From NCBI RefSeq assembly GCF_050003625.1, contig NC_134398.1, forward strand, positions 86,553,983-86,617,982: 64,000 nt of DNA, in the 5' to 3' direction. Positions 32,820 through 44,212 of the stretch are shown piece by piece (positions within the stretch are counted from its first letter, which is position 1; every line of letters starts with the position of its first letter). The translations under genes and the position numbers were made by a program. The notes beneath the pieces were generated by a model. The model was not told the DNA's origin, made no database searches, and saw nothing but the letters and a program-made list of their open reading frames with translations. This DNA is from Haematobia irritans (lineage: Eukaryota; Arthropoda; Insecta; Diptera; Muscidae).

Positions 32820-35125
32820 GATTTGTTTTATGTGAACATATTAAATGTTTGGAAGCATTTTGAGTCCAAAAATATTATATGCTTGGAAGAATTTTCTCCA
32901 AAGAAGATTGTGCTCATTCCCTCACATAATTTTCACTTCCACGAAATTTTTTAGTTCTTGGCACCTTTTGTCTGTAATACAAATAATGTTAAAGAAATTA
33001 TTCAATTTTATAATTTTTTTAAATTTTACCGGAGAATCGAACCGAGGACCATACAGTTTGTAAGCCAACACACTATCCACTGGGCTACGTAGCTGCTATA
33101 GTCACCAGTAGACAATTATCGTTATAAGTTACACTTATATAGCATAGTTCGCAGCTCCCACGAGCCCATGCAAACATAACATTATTTAACAGAAACATAC
33201 ATTTGTTGGCCACGTGGAGCATGCTAACCACTGTATGCCTTGCATGCAAATGGTCGTGTGTTCAATTCCTGTTCCAACCGAACATAATTTTTTTGTTTAA
33301 TTTACTCATTTATATTTATACTATATTAAGTTTTTATAATGAAATTTCGAAATGTGGGTTATTAAAGATTTACAGTCAGAAAAGAAAATGGACTGAGCTT
33401 TTGGATAAAATACTATTTTTTATTGCAAAAATAACATTTTTGTAACAAAAAAATGTTTTTGGTATAAAAGTTTGAAATTTTGGAAGGAATTCAAAAACTC
33501 CAACAAAACAAGAACGTGGAGTCGAGTATAAACATACAAAAATAATTTCATAATATATGTTACACATAAATTTATTTAGTCGTGAACAGTTTTTGACTAG
33601 CATTTAACACCATTTTAAATGCATTTAAAACTTATTGTGTTTTGTACTTAAATTAATTTTTACCTTTAAGGCCGGTATTAAGTTGGCATTATCGCTCTAA
33701 AATGACCCTGTTTTGCCTTTTACTTTTCTTTAATAATTCATTTTAAAGAAAATAATTTTTTTTCAATTGTTTTAGCAGCAATACTCGAACTTAATACCCG
33801 TTTTATATTTGAAGGTGTCCGTCAACTCCTCTTGGACTTATTAATAAAGAGGAACTAAACTTTGTTTTTATACATTTTACTGTTTAATTTTTCACTATTT
33901 CCTCCTTTTTTCATTTTACTGTCCCAACTCTAAAAAGAGTAATGTGCCCTTTCGTTATTTTTATGAATATCCCTTTGTAATTTTTATATATTTGCCACCG
34001 TTTTTTAATTTCCTTTGCCTGAATATTTTGACTTAAAGTGGAATTACATACCATGCGGTCATGCGTACGTACGTTAAATGCTTTTGTCAAAAAAGTTAAA
34101 ATGTTATAACTACAATTGTTTGAGTTACACGACAAAAGTAACGACGCATAAAGTTGACGAACTTTTAACTTTTCAATGCGTCGGGTGCGTTGACAACATT
34201 AAACAACATGTAAACAAATCAAGAAACGAAAAACAATTTAAAATATTGACGAGAAATTATTGATTGAATTAAAAATACATAAAGTCATATACTTTAAAAA
34301 GTGTGTGGAATACAAAAACAACAAAAAGCGCAGAGGCAAGGAATGTAATCAGCAAATTCATTGGTATTCCGACGCATGCTCTGTAACTCAATTGAAGAAT
34401 CGTATTCGTCAACGCATTCGAATACAACGTATGCACGCATGATCGCATGGTATGTAATTCCACCTTTATTCCTCGTACGTTACGATTTCTTTTAACGGAC
34501 CAAGAAAAAAATTGTGCCAAAATGATAAACAAAACACATGTCCACACATACATAATATACTGGTCTCAAGGCGAAAAAACATGCTGTTTTTTTCAAATGT
34601 CTATTCTCTTGGTTCCGAATGTCTATTTTCTTTACTCCAAATATTTATTCTAATATTCAAATTAAAAAATATTTAGACTTAAGCATATCAAATTTTTGGC
34701 CTTATCATAAAACACTTTCCCGAAACAACATACAAGCGGTTTCACAGAGATTGCTCTGTTTTGATTCTCTCGCTGTGTTATGTTGATACCTTTCGTCAAC
34801 CCTCTCGGTTTCCATCTCTATTTCTTTCTCTATACTCTCTCTCTCTCTCTCTCTCTGTCACTCTCTGAAAAAAATATCACAACATATATATATTTACACG
34901 AAATTTGTAAATTTATATATGTTTACATTCACACATATTATTTTTATGAAACACACATGCCCCAAACATAATATATTCTAACATATTAACATATGTGTCC
35001 CAAACATTTAGTGTTAGTTTAGGAGCATTACATGTTTGCACTTAAATATATTGTGTTTAAAAATTTTGCCCGAAACACATTTTATTTATATCGGAACATA
35101 TGAAAAACACATTTTTCTAACAGTG
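32820..35125 (-). mobile_element. Long CAC...GTG element A, left end truncated
   Basis: Right end CTAACAGTG|TA at 35125. Contains minus-strand (33020-33095) and plus-strand (33208-33285) tRNA-like segments facing away from each other, a CT microsatellite (34834-34855) and the same terminal ATATGTTTGG words as the 975-bp elements. Compared with element B it has an extra 1.1 kb (about 33545-34665), which includes a MITE at 34041-34469. No recognised protein. Confidence 0.65.
34041..34469. mobile_element. MITE with 37-bp inverted ends inside element A
   Basis: GGAATTACATACCATGCGGT...CGTACGTT on the left is repeated in reverse complement (AACGTATGCACGCATGATCG...GTAATTCCACC) on the right with few mismatches. 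Copy C (around 5320) shows this locus without the insert. The interior repeats CGACGCAT and GTTGACGAA words. A reading frame within has no motif. Confidence 0.7.
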
Positions 35126-35250
35126 TAGCGTTATTAATGTAATGCAAAATGGACTAAGCCACTTTTGTACGTAAAAAGCACTAAGTCGATTTTGGTACGT
35201 TACGCTTCCCCTACGACCTTTGTAAATTTCATGTAAACTTGAGAACTCTA
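35126..35250. other. 125-bp spacer between inverted elements A and B
   Basis: Bounded by TA of each element. It includes AATGTAATGCAAAATGGACT, which also occurs at 29098-29117 in retrotransposon 2, so the spacer carries a retrotransposon-derived piece. Confidence 0.5.
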
Positions 35251-36172
35251 CACTGTTAGAAAAATATGTTTTTCATATGTTTCGATATAAACAAAATGTG
35301 TTTCGGCCACAATTTTTAAACACAATATATTTAAGTGCAAACATGTAATGTTCTCAAACTAACACTAAATGTTTGGAACACATATGTTAATATGTTAGAA
35401 TATATTATGTTTGGGGCATGCATGTTTCATAAAAATTATATGTGTGAATGTAAACATATATAAATTTACAAATTTCGAGTAAACATATATATGTTGTGAT
35501 ATTTTATTCAGAGAGCGACAGAGAGAGAGAGAGAGTATAGAGAAAGAAATAGAGATAAAAACCGGGAGGGTTGACGAAAGATATCAAATTAACACAGCGA
35601 GAGAATCGAAAGAGAGCAATTTCTGTGAAACCGCTTATATGTTGTTTCGGAAACTGCTTTATGATAGGGCCAAAAATTTTATACGCTTAAGTCTAAATAT
35701 TATTTAATTTAAGTTTAAATATTATTTAATTTGTGTATATTATAAAATTATTTATGTATGTTTATACTCGACCCCACGTTCTTCCTTTGTTAGAGTTTTT
35801 GAATTCCTTCCAAAATATCAAACTTTTATACCAAAACCAGTTTTTTATTACAAAATTGTTATTTTTGCAATAAAAAAATAATATTTTATCCAAAAGCTCA
35901 GTCCATTTCGTTTATATCAAGCACTGTTTCTGACTGTAAATCTTTAATAACCCACATTTCGAAGTTTCATTATAAAAATTTAATATAGTATAAATATAAA
36001 TGCGTAAATTAAAAAAAAAACAATTGGTGTTTGGTCGGAGCAGGGATTGAACCCACGACCCTTTGCATGTACGGCAGACATGCTAACCACTGCTCCACGT
36101 TGCCAACACATGTATGTTTCTGTTAAATAATGTTATGTTTGCATGGGCTCGTGGGCGCTGCAAACTATGCTA

Positions 36173-37106
36173 AAGGGTGATTTGTTAAGAGCTTGATAAC
36201 TTTTTTTTTTAAAAAAACGCATAAAATTTGCAAAATCTCATCGGTTCTTTATTTGAAACGTTAGATTGGTCCATGACATTTACTTTTTGAAGATAATTTC
36301 ATTTAAATGTTGACCGCGGCTGCGTCTTAGGTGGTCCATTCGGAAAGTCCAATTTTGGGCAACTTTTTCGAGCATTTCGGCCGGAATAGCCCGAATTTCT
36401 TCGGAAATGTTGTCTTCCAAAGCTGGAATAGTTGCTGGCTTATTTCTGTAGACTTTAGACTTGACGTAGCCCCACAAAAAATAGTCTAAAGGCGTCAAAT
36501 CGCATGATCTTGGTGGCCAACTTACCGGTCCATTTCTTGAGATGAATTGTTCTCCGAAGTTTTCCCTCAAAATGGCCATAGAATCGCGAGCTGTGTGGCA
36601 TGTAGCGCCATCTTGTTGAAACCACATGTCAACCAAGTTCAGTTCTTCCATTTTTGGCAACAAAAAGTTTGTTAGCATCGAACGATAGCGATCGCCATTC
36701 ACCGTAACGTTGCGTCCAACAGTATCTTTGAAAAAATACGGTCCAATGATTCCACCAGCGTACAAACCACACCAAACAGTGCATTTTTCGGGATGCATGG
36801 GCAGTTCTTGAACGGCTTCTGGTTGCTCTTCACTCCAAATGCGGCAATTTTGCTTATTTACGTAGCCATTCAACCAGAAATGAGCCTCATCGCTGAACAA
36901 AATTTGTCGATAAAAAAGCGGATTTTCTGCCAACTTTTCTAGGGCCCATTCACTGAAAATTCGACGTTGTGGCTCGTTAGTAAGTCTATTCATGATGAAA
37001 TGTCAAAGCATACTGAGCATCTTTCTCTTTGACACCATGTCTGAAATCCCACGTGATCTGTCAAATACTAATGCATGAAAATCCTAACCTCAAAAGAATC
37101 ACCCTT
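36173..37106 (-). mobile_element. Tc1/mariner-superfamily element, 934 bp
   Basis: Ends AAGGGTGATTTGTTAAGAG and, in reverse, AAGGGTGATTCTTTTGAGG, with TA target duplication. The uninterrupted site is visible in A (GCTATATAAGTG-type sequence in reverse). The N-terminal third of the transposase gene is deleted. Confidence 0.85.
36280..36993 (-). CDS. Tc1/mariner-superfamily transposase, N-terminally deleted
   Basis: 237 codons open, all catalytic domain. First Asp in ILFSDEAHFWLNGY, then NKQNCRIW, VWCGLYAGGIIGPYFF, second Asp in WFQQDGATCHTA, third Asp in SCDLTPLDYFLWGYVKSKVY; by my count 36 residues separate the second and third. Full proteins of this kind are about 330-350 residues, and the paired helix-turn-helix DNA-binding region is missing here: only about 110 bp lie between the first Met and the element end. 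The catalytic residues and frame are intact, so it looks younger than the other two mariners, but it could not bind its ends normally. Confidence 0.85.
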   Translation of the reverse strand: MNRLTNEPQRRIFSEWALEKLAENPLFYRQILFSDEAHFWLNGYVNKQNCRIWSEEQPEAVQELPMHPEKCTVWCGLYAGGIIGPYFFKDTVGRNVTVNGDRYRSMLTNFLLPKMEELNLVDMWFQQDGATCHTARDSMAILRENFGEQFISRNGPVSWPPRSCDLTPLDYFLWGYVKSKVYRNKPATIPALEDNISEEIRAIPAEMLEKVAQNWTFRMDHLRRSRGQHLNEIIFKK

Positions 37107-37534
37107 TATATAAATGTAACTTATAACGATAATTGTCTTCTGGTGACTATAACAGCTACGTAGCTCAGTGGTAGTGTGTTGGCTTACAAACTGTATGGTC
37201 CTCGGTTCGATTCTCCGTCCAGGCGAAAGGTAAAAATTAAAAAAATTATAAAATTGAATAATTTCTTCAACATTATTTGTATTACAGAAAAAGGTGCCAA
37301 GAACTATAAAATTTCGTGGAAGTGAAAATTATGTTAGGGAATGAGCACAATCTTCTTTGGGGAAAATTCTTCCAAGCATATAATATTTTTTGCTCAAAAT
37401 GCTTCCAAAAATAGAATATGTTCACATAAAACAAACATATTAATGTTTCGGCAGTATCCAATAATATATGTGCTTCCTGCAAAATATGTTTGGAACATAT
37501 GTTAGAGAGGCGATTTTTTTTGAGGGTGTAGTTT

Positions 37535-38330
37535 TTTTCAGTTTTAGAAAACGTCTCTCTCCCAGTCCAAATATCAAAAATGATATAGAGTATATTGTGT
37601 AGACGTCCCAGAAAATCTCAAGCAAATTATAAGCCAAATTTTTAAACAGCTTGGCAAGGGGAGGCCCTTCTTCCCGTCCGAGTATTACAAAATCAGGTAT
37701 CCATTATAACAATATAACCTACCCCATATCCTCTGTAAATTTCAGGTAAATTGTAAAAGTTTAATTGTTTCACGGTATGTACTTGAGGAGAAATGAGGTC
37801 TCCCTGTGCACTTTAATTTTTTTCCCGATCAAATATTAAAAAATCTTATACCTCATATAAATGTCATAATCTCCCCCAAGTTCTCCGTAAAAAAAATCGA
37901 CAAATTTTAGTTTTTTCACTATACTTTAACAAAAGTCGGACAAAGGGGAGGCCCCCCTCCTCGACCAAATAACTAAAAATAAAGTAGCTGTACTTTGCCT
38001 AGACGCCCCCTTCAACCTTCCCCGAAAACTTCAAGCAAATCGGATAATTTTGTTCCAATTTTCAAAAAGTCGGGCCACATGATTACCCTCTACGTTGTTA
38101 TAAAATAAAATTATTTTTATAACAAAAGCAACTGCGATGAATTTAAATTATAAATTTTTGTAATGTGCGCTGATGTAAAAAAAAGAATTTCCCGCTTTTC
38201 CGTTGAAACTTTGCTTAAATTTTCTTTGCTATAAACCTCACGGAGATCTTTCCAACGAATGCAAAATCGGGGAAATCGGTTCGTGCGTTCTGGAGTTATG
38301 GCGTCAGTAAACCCCAACTTATTTTTATAT
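37535..38330 (-). repeat. GGGGAGGGG-rich tandem repeat family, copy 2
   Basis: Reverse counterpart of 26855-27760: CCCATATCCTCTGTAAATTT, TTTTCAAAAAGTCGGGCC, GATTACCCTCTACGTTG and the following AAAATAAAATTATTTT...AGCAACTGCGATGAA block in matching order. Confidence 0.55.
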
Positions 38331-38332
38331 AT

Positions 38333-38758
38333 TACACCCAAAAAATTAATAGAGAAAAGTTTACTTGATTCAAGCCGTAGCGGTGTCAAAAGTACGGATT
38401 TGCTTAATCCAAGAAGAAAATGCTTAATTTAATCCCGAAAATATTAAGTATAGTTTTCTTAATATTAGAAATTTTCAATCGTGTTTGTGCTTCCCTTAAG
38501 TACGGAACGTGCTTGATTCAAGCCTAGTGAAGCTCTATATAATCCTAATCTGTACTTGATTCAATCCACCTTTAAGCTCACATTAAGCATAATTTGCGCT
38601 TAATTTGAGCCAAAACGAACTTGTTTTAAGCAGAATCAAGGCCAGAATCAAACTTTTTATTATTGTAATATAATCCCCCCTTTAAGCTTATTCAGTACAT
38701 TATATCATCAAACCCACAAAATAAAAATTAGCATATTTTTATATTTTTTAGTATTCTT
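38333..38758. repeat. Left part of a CTTGATTCAAGCC-rich element
   Basis: Begins TACACCCAAAAAATTAATAGA and contains repeated CTTGATTCAA and CTTAATTT words. A reverse-complement end (TTTTTCTTTGGGTGTA) lies at 46098-46114. Possibly the two ends of one large, much-interrupted element. Confidence 0.35.
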
Positions 38759-38774
38759 TTTAATATTAATAAAT

Positions 38775-38840
38775 TATCACAATGGACTGAATAGCCTAAG
38801 TGAGCCTGAATCTTAATCGGGCTGCCACTTTAACCTAACC
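38775..38840 (+). mobile_element. SINE, 5'-truncated, with 16-bp TSD
   Basis: Matches the last part of the SINE at 15228-15526 (TATCACAATGGACTGAATAG to CCTAACC). TTTAATATTAATAAAT is present immediately before (38759-38774) and after (38841-38856), a perfect 16-bp target duplication showing target-primed insertion. Confidence 0.9.
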
Positions 38841-38955
38841 TTTAATATTAATAAATACATTTTAATGACAAAAAAATTATGGAAAAGAAGACAATATGTA
38901 CTGTAGTGAATTATTTCCGCCACTTTACGTTCATAGTAATTTAATGTCGTTAAAT

Positions 38956-39453
38956 TCAACACAAAACTTTCCTGGCTGTCGCAAATAATAAGCATCTTCG
39001 TTTTGATGGGAAGACTCCATTTAATAAAATGGAGATTGAAAAATCTTGCGAATCTAAATAAATAAGAAAATAAAAACGTTAATTTTTGTTTAAAAAACAT
39101 GTAAACAAATATTTTCACCTAAATTATTCGACTCTTTTGCCTTCGACATTTGTTGCTTACATAATTCGTTGTGGATATTATTTTCGAAGTAACCCATAAT
39201 CTTCATTTTAAACACATCGCACTTGTAAAGTAGCATATTGGTTTTGCCCAGGTAGAGAAATCTATTTCGACCTGAAAGATACAAAATAAATTAAAATTAA
39301 ATAATACGTTTGCCTACACTTATCGCAAACGTCAGCCCAATCCATCGACGTTCTGTTCAAACATGCCTTTATCGCCAAGGCGACGGAATTGTCAATTTCT
39401 AAGACCTCTACTGTTTCGCTTCTTGAACTTTTGGATGAGTTACCGTCGCCTTC
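38956..39453 (-). CDS. Unrecognised three-exon protein-coding segment (C-terminal end)
   Basis: Three minus-strand segments join in phase through GT-AG introns. Exon 39453-39318 is open for 45 codons (for example EIDNSVALAIKACLN, TSMDWADVCDK). Intron 39317-39272 is 46 nt with TTTGTATCTTTCAG. Exon 39271-39119 has 50 codons (RNRFLYLGKTNMLLYKCDVF, later ELCKQQMSKAKESNNL). Intron 39118-39054 is 65 nt and ends TTATTTATTTAG. Exon 39053-38956 has 31 codons (SQDFSISILLNGVFPSKRR...VLC) then TGA. About 128 codons without a stop in A/T-rich DNA, with split codons completed at both junctions, is good coding evidence. A CDKC pair may be part of a zinc-binding motif. The 5' side runs into a minisatellite at 39478; an upstream acceptor (TTTTAAAAG) is weak. 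No family recognised. It could be a host gene or a fragment captured by a transposon. Confidence 0.5.
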
Positions 39454-39477
39454 TTTTAAAACAAATTTTGAAGTATC

Positions 39478-40020
39478 AAATTTTTAGATAAAATTTTGCC
39501 AAAATTTTAGTTTTTAATAAAATTTTGCCAGAAATTTGGTAAAATTTTATTTATAAAATTATTTGAAAATGAATTTTTGGCAACTTTTTATATGAAAAAG
39601 AATTTTTTATTTGAAAATTAATTTTTGGCAAGCTTTTATACAAAAATGAAATTTTTGGTAAAATGTTATAAAAAAATAAATTTTTATTTTTTAAACAATA
39701 ATGTTGGCAAAATTTTATTTAAAACTAAAATTTTGGCAAAGTTATTTAAAAATTAATTTTTGGTAAAATTTTATTTAAAAACGAATTTATGGCAAAATTT
39801 TATTTAAAACTAAAATTTTGGCAAAATTTTATTTAAAAATGATTTTTTGGCAAAATTTTATTTGAAAATTAATTTTTGGCAAAATTTTATTTAAAAATTA
39901 ATTTTTGGTAAAATTTTTATAAAAATAAATTTATGGCAAAAATTTATTTAGAAAAGAAATTTTGGTAAAATTTTATTTAAAAATGAATTGTTGGCAAAAT
40001 TTTAGTTAAAAATATTTCCA
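39478..40020. repeat. A/T minisatellite, period about 29-31 bp
   Basis: About 17 degenerate copies of a unit like GGCAAAATTTTATTTAAAAA plus TGAATTTTT. It ends shortly before the TIR element at 40105. It may lie in an intron upstream of the coding exons at 38956-39453. Confidence 0.8.
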
Positions 40021-40104
40021 GATTAATTTTTTTATACACTAAGAAATAGTGAACCAAGCAGGAAGAACATAACAAGAACTTAAAATGTGCAGGTAATGTG
40101 GTAC

Positions 40105-41521
40105 ACCCAGAAAAAAGTGCCTTCGAAACTAAAGGAAAAAATTTTCATCAATATAGTTTATCCATTTTATTTCCATTAAGGTAAATTTTTGTGAAAAATA
40201 ATAAAATTTACTCGTTTCAGTAAAAAAAATCCTAAACTGTAAGCAGTTAGGAATAATTCATTAACTAGAATAAGGCATGGAATTTTACTCATACTATTTT
40301 CTTCACTGGGTATAAGAATTTACTACTGAACAAGAAAATTTTATTCACCGATAACAAAGCATTCGTAAAAATAAACAAAAACCGAACTAAAACCAAGTTT
40401 CCTCAAAATTAGTAAAATTTCTTATAAAATGATAATTGCGACTTCCTTTATAATAGAAAGTTTTTCATACATACGAACAACACTTGGCATAGAAAAATAT
40501 TTTAGTTCATTCGTACTTAGAAGTATGCAATCCTTTCAAAACTTAAGGAAACACACTTGTTAGAATATAGGAAATTTTCCTAAATTTCTATTGTCTACCT
40601 GTAATCGATACCTGTCATCGTAATCGATGTGTTTGCGCGTGGGTGTAATCGATATATTTGCGCGTCGGTTGTTTTTTAGTTGGAATCGCGTTGTTTCGGA
40701 GAGATTGTTAAAAAATAATATGGTAAAATAATATAATAAATAACAAATAAAATATATAAAATATTTGTTATTTTAAATTAGTGAGAAAAATTTTCGTTTT
40801 TTTAAATAAATCTATCAATGTTCGTGATAGTGTATAAAGAAAGAAAACACCAGCAGAATAACAACCCTTTCATTTTGGAATCTTCAATTATCAGGTAATA
40901 TTCAGTGACGCTAACCTTTTGCAACAAAAATGTTTTATGATTTTTTATATTTGTAGGTATTGAAATTGTAAAAGGAGGACAAAATCGTTAGGCAGCAACT
41001 TATTAAAAGTGAAAAGTACAAGAAGAAGAAAAAGTGCGTTTTACAGTTGATAATATCACACGGAAATTGGAAATAGTGGAATAATAAACTAATATTTCAA
41101 AGAGATTCGATGCTGTTGATTCTTAATAAATATATTCAATATATTAATAAAACATGTATTTTATTGAAGATAAAATTGCTTATAGAAATAAATAAAATTG
41201 TATTTAAAAACGAAGGTAAGCAGTTCTAATTATGAAGTAAAAGTTTTACCACAAATGTGTAAGATTTGTCGAAATGAATGAAAAAATTTCAATAAAATCA
41301 TTCCATATATGAATTCAAATTAGTTAAATTTTTTCATTCTGTAGTATAGTGGTATATAAATATAGGAAAATGTTAACTAATATAAGGAATGCATTATACC
41401 TAATTTCTACGAAAATCACATCGTTCAAACAAATAAAAATGTCTTTGGCGCTATACGAAGTTCAACTTTCTTCACAATGAGTTCATTTTAACTTAAAGAA
41501 GGGGTCACTTTTTTCTGGGTG
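40105..41521. mobile_element. 1417-bp element with perfect 16-bp TIRs
   Basis: CACCCAGAAAAAAGTG at the left and its exact reverse complement at the right, with TA at 40103-40104 and 41522-41523. The ends resemble those of the 3.0-kb element at 11725. It includes CTGTAATCGATACCTGTC and further ATCGAT words (40609-40660). A donor/acceptor-like pair (TCAG|GTAATA, TTTGTAG|GTATTG at about 40893-40958) is present. No protein recognised. Confidence 0.8.
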
Positions 41522-41523
41522 TA

Positions 41524-41978
41524 CACCATAAGTTAGACTTTTCTTTTAATAAATGCAATATATACTCGTATATGTAATTGCGATTGCATAAATTTTATTC
41601 CTATTTAATCCGAAAATTAATAAATTGAAAATATCCTTTTTTCAATTAGCACAAATAAAGAGTTGCAAAAATCGAACTGATCTTTGATTGCTTCATTCTC
41701 TGACAGCCACAATCTATTCAGCTTGGTTTAGTTATTCGTATGTTCTACGAATAACTATGTTCCACATTTGCTGCACTTACTCTACTAATCCTGTTCCACA
41801 TTTGCTGCACTTACTCTACTAACTTTTTTGTCAAATTCACGGTTCACTTGTATTTTTTCAGGGTATAAATTAAAATAATTAACACTTTTACTTACCTTTC
41901 AAATACTTGTAATTACAATTTCACTTGCGTCACTCGTGGCTTCACAGTTCACTCTATACCAAAAAAAAAAAAAATTGC
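41524..41978 (-). other. Low-repeat DNA with splice-like signals and a 34-bp duplication
   Basis: GTTCCACATTTGCTGCACTT is duplicated at 41759 and 41793 (34-bp period). On the minus strand, TATTTGAAAG|GTAAGT (41903-41890) is an excellent donor following a stretch that could be a 5' untranslated exon. This could be the 5' end of the gene at 38956-39453, but that link is only inference. Confidence 0.25.
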
Positions 41979-41986
41979 AAGCGAAG

Positions 41987-42635
41987 CAGGGCTGCCAATA
42001 AAATTTTAAGAAAAATCGTCACTTTTTCCCGAAAAAATCGTCATAATCGGCACTTGCATTATAAAAATCGTCCAAAAATCGGGAATTTAAATAATATTAA
42101 AATAAATGCATCCGATTTTATATCGTAACCCACATAGTGTTTAGGGAATAATAACTTTTATTGACTTTAGACTCCATAAACATACTGATCGACTCAGAAT
42201 CACCTCGTGAGTCGATCTATTCGTATTCATCCGTTCATCGGTCGGTCTGTCTATGTATTGTTCGCAGGATTCCGGTCGCAATTATTTTGATAAAACTTGG
42301 TTCAGTGCTTTTGAGCACAAGGACAAACGCTATTGAATTTGGAAAAAAATCGGATCACATTTAGATATAGCCCCCATATATATGCATCGCCCGATTTCAA
42401 CAAATGCGGTCGTATTTAGCTAAATAGGTCGTCTTCAAATTTAATACAAGGTAATTAAGTACCGTTAAATTAAACAAAATTTAATCGAAATCGGTTAAGA
42501 TTTCGAATTCGCTCGATTTTTCCAAATTTTTGAACCAAGTATATATCGTATTTTCGAGGCAAAAATCGGAAACTGTTTTTTTTTTGAGCCAAAAATCGTC
42601 AAAATGCCGATAAATCGGCAAAATTGGCTGCCCTG
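41987..42635. mobile_element. hAT-type element 2
   Basis: CAGGGCTGCCAAT to GGCTGCCCTG, perfect 8-bp TSD AAGCGAAG on each side. Subterminal CGATTTTT-like words as in the copy at 31915. Part of the middle (42125-42530) is a mini-me-like (type 3) sequence with CCGATCGACTCAGAATCACC-like phrases, an older insertion. Confidence 0.85.
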
Positions 42636-42643
42636 AAGCGAAG

Positions 42644-42830
42644 CCAAAAAATCCAAACTCGAAATCGAACATTACTCACATACACATCCACAATGCTTCA
42701 TACTTGCGAACACACATAAACCAAAAACCAGTTTGTGGTGCTGAAACCAAAGCATATCTCGATACTCTGTACATGTAAAAACACAAATACAAATCTTTAG
42801 TTTTGTGTGAGAGTATCAATGAGAACAGAT
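42644..42830. other. Spacer between two hAT-type elements
   Basis: GATACTCTGTACA...CAAATCTTTAGTTTT...GAGTATCAATGA (42757-42820) is also found at 43861-43918, on the other side of the next hAT element. Confidence 0.5.
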
Positions 42831-43707
42831 CAGGGCATTTTGACGATTTTTTACTCACAAAACGGACAATTACGATTTTTTTCGATTTTAACAATATTAA
42901 CTACGTTCTTTATTTATTAGACACATAGTTTAGTGAGTTAAAGTTTTTACATTTTGAAGAAATTTTTGAAAATATTAAAATAAATTTGAAAATTTTTGGG
43001 AGCAAAATTCGGAAACAAAACGTGGAGTACTTTGGCTTTTCGAGTTTTGTCAAAATTCGTACAAATAATCATGATTCTTCCAAACTCCACAGCAAACGTA
43101 GATATTTTTAAGCAAAAAATTTAAATTAGATGATAGCTGGAGAATTGGATGGAATATTCAAAAAATAACCTAAAATGAAATAACTCAAGTTGTTTTAATA
43201 CCAAAAATGTGCAATAGAAACTTTTACTAATTATGATAAAATTCTAGTACAGTATAAAAAATAGCCACATATAGACATATCTATCGGAAACACCATAAAA
43301 ATCTCCTGTTGTGGAAAACACGGACTTTTTCTTTAGTTTCAAAATATTTAATTTTTAAATAAAAATGTTACTCAATTAATAACAATATTTTAGAAAAATA
43401 GATTTTTTATACAAAAATTACGAAATATTTTTGTTTTACCAGAAAATGACTTTTATGGTAATGTTATTTGTATACAAAACAGATTTCTTTAAATATTTTT
43501 TTATTGAAGTGCATAGTTGTGTACATTAATTTTCTGTTTTGTATATGAAATAAATACTTTTGTTTTGTGTTTACCCAAAAAATATGTTTAATTTTAATAT
43601 TATTTATATTGCCGATTTTTGACGATTTTTAAAATGCAAGTGCCGATTATGAAGATTTTTTCGAAAAAAAAGTGGCGATTTTTCTTGAAATTGTATTGGC
43701 AGCCCTG
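42831..43707. mobile_element. hAT-type element 3
   Basis: Starts CAGGGCATTTTGACG (a short deletion relative to copy 1 just after CAGGGC) and ends TTGGCAGCCCTG. TSD GAACAGAT / GAACAAAT, 7 of 8 matching. Its interior is collinear with 31915-32802. Confidence 0.8.
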
Positions 43708-43715
43708 GAACAAAT

Positions 43716-44212
43716 GTTTATTTTGCATTCTCATTAGGTATGACTCATAAAAGAATATCAAGCTGAAATGTTCTTATTTTAAGCCATAGTAGGCTTGAAA
43801 TAGCAAACGAAATGCAAGCATATTAACAACACTAACCTAGCATTGAACGCAAACACGATACTCTGTACACATAAATATACAATACCAAATCTTTAGTTTT
43901 CTTTGGGAGTATCAATGAATCCAAATCTTTATTTTATTATCTTTATTTATCAAGCAAAAGTTTTCTTATTTTAAGACATAGTCGGCTTAAGATAGCAAAC
44001 GATTACAAGCCACTACCACTTCAAGCAAAACAAAAAAGTTTTCGGAGATTGAAAATCGATGAGAGCATCGAGGAGAAAAAACTCTATTTTGCGCTCTCAT
44101 TACCTAACTCTCAGAGACGAATTATGTAACAATTTTCTTGTTTTAACTCAAAACAAGCTCAAATCAAACTTTCAGTACTTGAATTAGTCAAATAAGAACA
44201 CTCTGTACTTAA
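43716..44212. repeat. Right-hand part of the CTTGATTCAAGCC-rich element
   Basis: AGGCTTGAAATAGCAAACG and CGGCTTAAGATAGCAAACG repeats. It continues beyond the piggyBac-like insert at 46007-46114, ending TTTCTTTGGGTGTA. No gene seen. Confidence 0.35.

Larger units (their letters stand above)
35251..37528 (+). mobile_element. Long CAC...GTG element B, with mariner insertion
   Basis: Starts CACTGTTAGAAAAATATG and ends GATTTTTTTTGAGGGTG, with TA on both sides. In reverse orientation it matches element A along its length except for the missing 1.1-kb middle. It holds tRNA-like segments at 36036-36113 (-) and 37150-37225 (+), and the GA microsatellite counterpart near 35520. A mariner sits at 36173-37106. 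Confidence 0.7.
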
